Shown one piece after another: positions 16,943-19,967 of a stretch of DNA of 19,967 nt. Under the pieces are notes generated by a model. The model ran no database searches and was not told where the DNA came from. It saw only the letters and a program-made list of their open reading frames with translations. The position numbers and the translations under genes are program-made. The stretch is taken from positions 5,419 to 25,385 of the forward strand of contig DAAJ01000031.1 in assembly GCA_001701115.1 (NCBI GenBank), written 5' to 3'. Source of the DNA: Bacteroidales bacterium GP2 (GTDB lineage: Bacteria; Bacteroidota; Bacteroidia; Bacteroidales; Muribaculaceae). The stretch's first letter is position 1; each line of letters opens with the position of its first letter.

Positions 16943-17941
16943 ATGAACGTCAGAAAACCATTACTCCTCTCCCTGCTCATTGTTTCTGTCGGCGTTTGCC
17001 GTGCTCAGGGTTATTATGATGATGACATTTACTTTAACTCATCAAAGGATAAAGACAAGAATGTGGAGCTTGCCAAAAAGCAGGCTGCAGCTGCTAAAAA
17101 GCAGAATACAAACGGTTACATCCTTTACCCTGTAGCGGACTATGCCGCAGCCGATACCTATGCTCCTGAGGGGAGCTCCAAAATGAGCGTAGACGAATAT
17201 AACCGCAGAGGCATTTTCGGCAGGGATACTGTTGCTGCAAAAAATTCCGCAGCAACACAGGATTTTGCTTATACAAGGCAGATTGAAAAATATTACAATC
17301 CTGCTATTGTGGTTGGCAGCAAGGATGCAGAACTGGCTGAACTTTACTATGCACAGCCTGCAAACGTAAATATTTACATCAATACCCCTTCTTACGGCTA
17401 CTGGGGATACCCCTCTTACTGGGGTGGCTGGTATGATACATGGTATCCCGGATACAATTACTGGGGCTATAACTATTGGGGTCCCGCATGGAGCTGGGGT
17501 CCGTCGTGGGCTTGGGGTCCATCGTGGAGCTGGGGCTGGGGTCCTGCATGGAGTTGGGGACCTTCTTGGGCATGGGGACCGTCATGGGGCTATGCCCAGC
17601 CGTACAATCCCCGTCATCCCGGTGCGCTGGGACATACACGCCCTTCCTACGGCAGCGGCACAGCGGCTCGCCCGGGAAACAATTGGCGTAATTCCGGATA
17701 TCGCCCGGCATACAATCCCAACCATTCAAACAGCACTACCTCTCGCCCGTCCTACAATAATAACAGCAATACGGATAACAATTCGTACAGCCGTCCCGGG
17801 CGCAACAACAATGATACCCGCCACTACAATAACAACAATAATTCCTACCGCAACAACAACTCCGGTTCTTACCGCAGCTCTGGAGGCAGCTTTAGCGGCG
17901 GAAGGTCATCCGGCGGCGGCAGCGGAAGAGGAAGGCATTAA
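16943..17941 (+). CDS. Exported Trp/Tyr-rich repeat protein of unknown function
   Basis: A 332-aa protein I cannot assign to a function. A Sec signal covers residues 1-21 (cleavage likely VCRA|QG). The mature N-terminus is acidic then Lys/Ala-rich (35-55), followed by an ordered-looking part with MSVDEYNRRGIFGRDT (81-96) and FAYTRQIEKYYNP (108-120). Residues about 148-218 are an aromatic tract with 18 Trp between 154 and 215; it contains an exact duplication of a 16-residue block (180-195 and 200-215) built from GP[SA]W[SA]W. Residues about 219-332 form a low-complexity Asn/Ser/Arg/Gly tail ending in Arg-Gly repeats and RGRH. The YNRRG and YTRQIEKYYNP patches resemble hypothetical Bacteroidales secreted proteins as I remember them. 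The next gene, an outer membrane protein, follows after 33 nt, so an envelope or surface role is likely but inferred. Confidence 0.85.
   Translation: MNVRKPLLLSLLIVSVGVCRAQGYYDDDIYFNSSKDKDKNVELAKKQAAAAKKQNTNGYILYPVADYAAADTYAPEGSSKMSVDEYNRRGIFGRDTVAAKNSAATQDFAYTRQIEKYYNPAIVVGSKDAELAELYYAQPANVNIYINTPSYGYWGYPSYWGGWYDTWYPGYNYWGYNYWGPAWSWGPSWAWGPSWSWGWGPAWSWGPSWAWGPSWGYAQPYNPRHPGALGHTRPSYGSGTAARPGNNWRNSGYRPAYNPNHSNSTTSRPSYNNNSNTDNNSYSRPGRNNNDTRHYNNNNNSYRNNNSGSYRSSGGSFSGGRSSGGGSGRGRH
17480..17587 (+). repeat. Tandem 48-nt coding repeat, protein-identical copies
   Basis: Two copies (17480-17527 and 17540-17587) encode the same 16 residues, separated by four codons for SWGW. Each copy is itself made of GP[SA]W[SA]W units. 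The copies differ at 9 codons, all silent; five codons are Trp and cannot change silently. Confidence 0.9.
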
Positions 17942-17966
17942 ACCAGGTTTAAACATTTATCACCAT

Positions 17967-17971
17967 AGGAG
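17967..17971 (+). promoter_or_regulatory. Shine-Dalgarno-like AGGAG close to the start of the FadL-family gene
   Basis: AGGAG lies only 3 nt before the ATG at 17975. Such a motif is uncommon before genes in this window, and the spacing is shorter than the usual 5-9 nt, so its use as a ribosome binding site is uncertain. Confidence 0.3.
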
Positions 17972-17974
17972 AAT

Positions 17975-19582
17975 ATGAAGAAATATCTTATAGCAGTAGC
18001 CGCATTGGCTTTACCGGCTCTCATGTTCGGTCAAAGTGCAATTGACGCATACAATCTTTCACAGGCAGGAAACCGTGGCACGGCACGATTCCTATCAATG
18101 GGAGGAGCATTTACGGCTCTTGGCGGCGACCTTTCCACCCTCACCCAAAACCCTGCCGGCATAGGGGTGTACCGTTCAAGTGAAATAGGTCTTACCCTTG
18201 ATCTGGATCTTGCTTCAGCAAAGTCCACTACCCAGAATTTCAGCATGAGCAAGGACAAGACTTCATTTAATTGCAATAATTTCGGTTATATCGGTGCTGT
18301 TTATACCGGAAGCGACCTGATGCCATATTTCAACTGGGGTGCTTCCTATTCCAGGACTGCAAGTTTTGACCGGGCTTTCAAAGGTCGTGGTGCCATGAAC
18401 GGTTCACTGTCAAATTATATCGCAGGGTTTACCACTTATGAGCAGTGGAATTCCGATGCACTGACAACAACCAATCCCTCGGATTTTAATCCTTATATGG
18501 ATGACTATGCTCCGTGGATGAGTATACTTGCATATAATTCTTATCTCATCAATCCGGTTGGAGCTTCACAGTACAGCGGCTTATGGGACAACGGCACAAC
18601 CGGCGAATATAACTTTACAGTGCGTGAAAAAGGTTACACCGATGAGTATTCAATAAATTTTGGCGGTAATTTCCAGAATGTGGTGTTCTGGGGCATAGGG
18701 TTCGGAATCACCGATATAAGCTACCGTTCATCTGTGTATTATGAAGAGGATATGGCAAATGCCAATATCCCTGCACTCGGCAGCAAGGGTGAATACACAG
18801 GCACAACCACAGGCGGTGGCGGATTCGGGCTCGATAGCTGGAAAAATATCAGCGGTACCGGTTTCAACTTCAAAATCGGTACAATTATTAAGCCTATAAA
18901 TGAGCTGCGTATAGGTCTTGCTGTTCATACTCCTACCTACTATTCCCTCAAGCAAGAGGGCTGGGCAGGTGTTGATTACGGTTATAATCCCGACATCAGC
19001 GGCTTTGTTGAAACAAATAACGGCTACACCGATTTTTTTGAATGGAAACTTAAAACACCTTGGAGGCTTCTTGCAGGTATCAGCGGTGTGATTGGCAAAC
19101 AGGCTATTGTAAGTGCTGATTATGAATACCGCCCTATGCAGAAAATGAATGTGCGCGATGCAAACAACAATGAGTACGGTGATATAAACGGCGATATTGA
19201 AACCTACTATCAGGCAATGAATATTTTCCGTCTTGGTGCGGAGTACCGCCTAACTCCACAGTGGAGCTTGAGAGCCGGCTACCAGTTGCAGTCCTCTCCG
19301 AGCACTACAGTTGCGCAGAATGGCGATACTCCCGTGTACACTTCCGGACCTGATGACACTGAGACAACACCGTCCTTCTCATTTGACAAGGCTACCCATT
19401 ATATCTCCGTAGGTATCGGCTACAAGTATAAAAACCTGTATGTAGATGCCGCATATGTAAACAAGCAGCGTGAAAGCACATGGCGTGCATACACTCCTAA
19501 TAATTACACAACACTTGCTCCTTCTTCAAAAATCAATCTGTCCTCAAACCAGATTGTGCTTTCAGCAGGAGTAAAGTTCTAA
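17975..19582 (+). CDS. FadL/OmpP1/TodX-family outer membrane protein
   Basis: A predicted outer membrane beta-barrel, 535 aa. The signal peptide covers residues 1-19 (cleavage likely LMFG|QSA, the Gln-first pattern common in Bacteroidetes). The mature N-terminus carries the FadL-type signature GTARFLSMGGAFTALGGD (35-52) and TQNPAGIGVYRS (57-68); NPA is the conserved hatch-region motif. The rest alternates aromatic strands typical of a barrel (for example WGIGFGITDISYRSS, RLGAEYRLTPQWSLRAGYQL) and ends in LSAGVKF with a terminal Phe suited to BAM recognition. FadL relatives move hydrophobic molecules across the outer membrane; in Bacteroidetes they are often labelled hemin receptors without proof. 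The substrate is unknown. It is the second gene of a two-gene unit with the Trp-rich protein and is followed by a terminator. Confidence 0.88.
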   Translation: MKKYLIAVAALALPALMFGQSAIDAYNLSQAGNRGTARFLSMGGAFTALGGDLSTLTQNPAGIGVYRSSEIGLTLDLDLASAKSTTQNFSMSKDKTSFNCNNFGYIGAVYTGSDLMPYFNWGASYSRTASFDRAFKGRGAMNGSLSNYIAGFTTYEQWNSDALTTTNPSDFNPYMDDYAPWMSILAYNSYLINPVGASQYSGLWDNGTTGEYNFTVREKGYTDEYSINFGGNFQNVVFWGIGFGITDISYRSSVYYEEDMANANIPALGSKGEYTGTTTGGGGFGLDSWKNISGTGFNFKIGTIIKPINELRIGLAVHTPTYYSLKQEGWAGVDYGYNPDISGFVETNNGYTDFFEWKLKTPWRLLAGISGVIGKQAIVSADYEYRPMQKMNVRDANNNEYGDINGDIETYYQAMNIFRLGAEYRLTPQWSLRAGYQLQSSPSTTVAQNGDTPVYTSGPDDTETTPSFSFDKATHYISVGIGYKYKNLYVDAAYVNKQRESTWRAYTPNNYTTLAPSSKINLSSNQIVLSAGVKF

Positions 19583-19602
19583 TAGAAAGTGAAATGAATT
19601 TG

Positions 19603-19635
19603 AATCGCGGGGCATCCTTGCTCCGCGATTTTTTA
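19603..19635 (+). terminator. Intrinsic terminator of the envelope operon
   Basis: AATCGCGG (19603-19610) pairs with CCGCGATT (19623-19630), extended inward by G-T, G-C, C-G and A-T pairs to 12 bp around the TCCT loop (19615-19618). It is followed by a T-run to 19634. It starts 20 nt after the FadL-family stop codon. The inner strand contains TTG (19618-19620), placed 16 nt before a TAACTTTA box. Confidence 0.9.
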
Positions 19636-19644
19636 TTAACTTTA
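19618..19644 (+). promoter_or_regulatory. Possible promoter for the terminal gene
   Basis: TTG at 19618-19620, a 16-nt spacer, then TAACTTTA at 19637-19644, a 7/8 match to TAnnTTTG. Spacing is shorter than in the other promoters of this window, so support is moderate. The box lies 7 nt before ATG 19652 and 34 nt before ATG 19679. Confidence 0.4.
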
Positions 19645-19651
19645 CAACTTT

Positions 19652-19967
19652 ATGTCTAACCACAACAAGCATCATTTCATGAAGCATCTCCGCCCGGTCA
19701 TAATGTTTCTTTGTGCCATATCCGCTTTTACTCTTGAAGCAGGGCTAAGGACATTTGTAGTGCAAATGACGAAAATTTCAGTTTTTCAAGGCGGTCAATA
19801 TTTTCCTCCGATAGAATATAATAATCCTATCGAAATCCGTGTTTCAGATAACGGTGCCTTATCTTTGAATCTGGTAGGAGGGAATAAATTGTTGAAATTT
19901 CAAGGTAGCACATGGTATTTCAATTCAAACGGCGCATTGACGACTGAGGAGAATGAGAAGAAGTTTA
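19652..19967 (+). CDS. Unrecognised exported or membrane-anchored protein, 3'-truncated by window edge
   Basis: An open frame from ATG 19652 to the end of the window, about 105 residues visible with no stop. A basic, His-rich start (MSNHNKHHFMKHLRP) is followed by a hydrophobic stretch, VIMFLCAISAFTL (16-28), suggesting a signal or membrane anchor. The visible mature part has short beta-like runs (ISVFQGGQYFPPIEYNNP, IEIRVSDNGALSLNLVGG, STWYFNSNGAL). No family is recognised. A second start at ATG 19679 gives an equally good signal and, if the box at 19637-19644 is the promoter, a leader like those of lptF and feoAB; the longer form is listed for completeness. The codons look somewhat more AT-rich than those of the upstream genes. 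It follows a strong terminator, so it is a separate transcription unit. Confidence 0.6.
   Translation, partial: MSNHNKHHFMKHLRPVIMFLCAISAFTLEAGLRTFVVQMTKISVFQGGQYFPPIEYNNPIEIRVSDNGALSLNLVGGNKLLKFQGSTWYFNSNGALTTEENEKKF

Noticed and set aside
17424..17978. Long open frame in another register across the Trp-rich gene
   Set aside because: It is a by-product of the GGG/TGG-rich and Asn-codon-rich repeats. The register used by the signal-peptide-bearing protein explains the repeats, and the shadow protein has no sensible start or fold.

Overview
The window looks like ordinary chromosome from a member of the Bacteroidales. The signs are a biotin cluster with a BioG-BioC fusion, a FeoA-FeoB fusion, RibBA, a long LptF/LptG-type permease, Sec signals ending just before Gln, little Shine-Dalgarno sequence, and promoters of the Bacteroidetes type (TTG/TTTG, about 20 nt, TAnnTTTG). 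Muribaculaceae is plausible, but that family-level placement is a guess from gene texture, not a search. No tRNA, rRNA, CRISPR array, insertion sequence, transposase or phage gene is visible, and no gene-free stretch exceeds about 220 nt.

Layout. (1) 1-3283: end of a biotin operon. A 5'-truncated bioA overlaps bioF by 13 nt, and bioF overlaps the bioG-bioC fusion through ATGA. These cover pimeloyl-ACP formation (BioC, BioG), KAPA synthesis (BioF) and DAPA synthesis (BioA). bioB and bioD are not in the window. (2) 3268-11163: six tightly packed + strand genes. They encode an LptF/LptG-like permease, RibBA, a lipoprotein with a degenerate transglutaminase-like region, a dCMP deaminase, an S41 processing protease and 5-formyl-THF cyclo-ligase. 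They run from a promoter inside the end of bioG-bioC to a clear hairpin/T-tract terminator. (3) 11141-13603: feoAB on +, whose promoter overlaps that terminator. (4) 13605-16052: mutS2 on -, converging on feoB with one base between stop codons and apparently transcribed from almost exactly at its own start codon. (5) 16169-16726: an HdeD/DUF308 membrane protein. (6) 16852-19635: a two-gene envelope operon. It encodes an exported Trp/Tyr-rich repeat protein of unknown function and a FadL/OmpP1-type outer membrane protein, with its own promoter and terminator. (7) 19652-end: the start of an unrecognised exported or membrane-anchored protein, cut by the window edge.

Most of the window is core metabolism and envelope biology, and I do not see a new defence or mobile system. 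The points most worth a second look are: the tandem Trp-rich block whose two copies are identical in protein but differ at 9 of 11 silent-capable codons; the envelope operon containing it; the transglutaminase-like lipoprotein that appears to lack its catalytic Cys; the probable leaderless mutS2 message; and terminator hairpins whose loops carry the -33 element of the next promoter.
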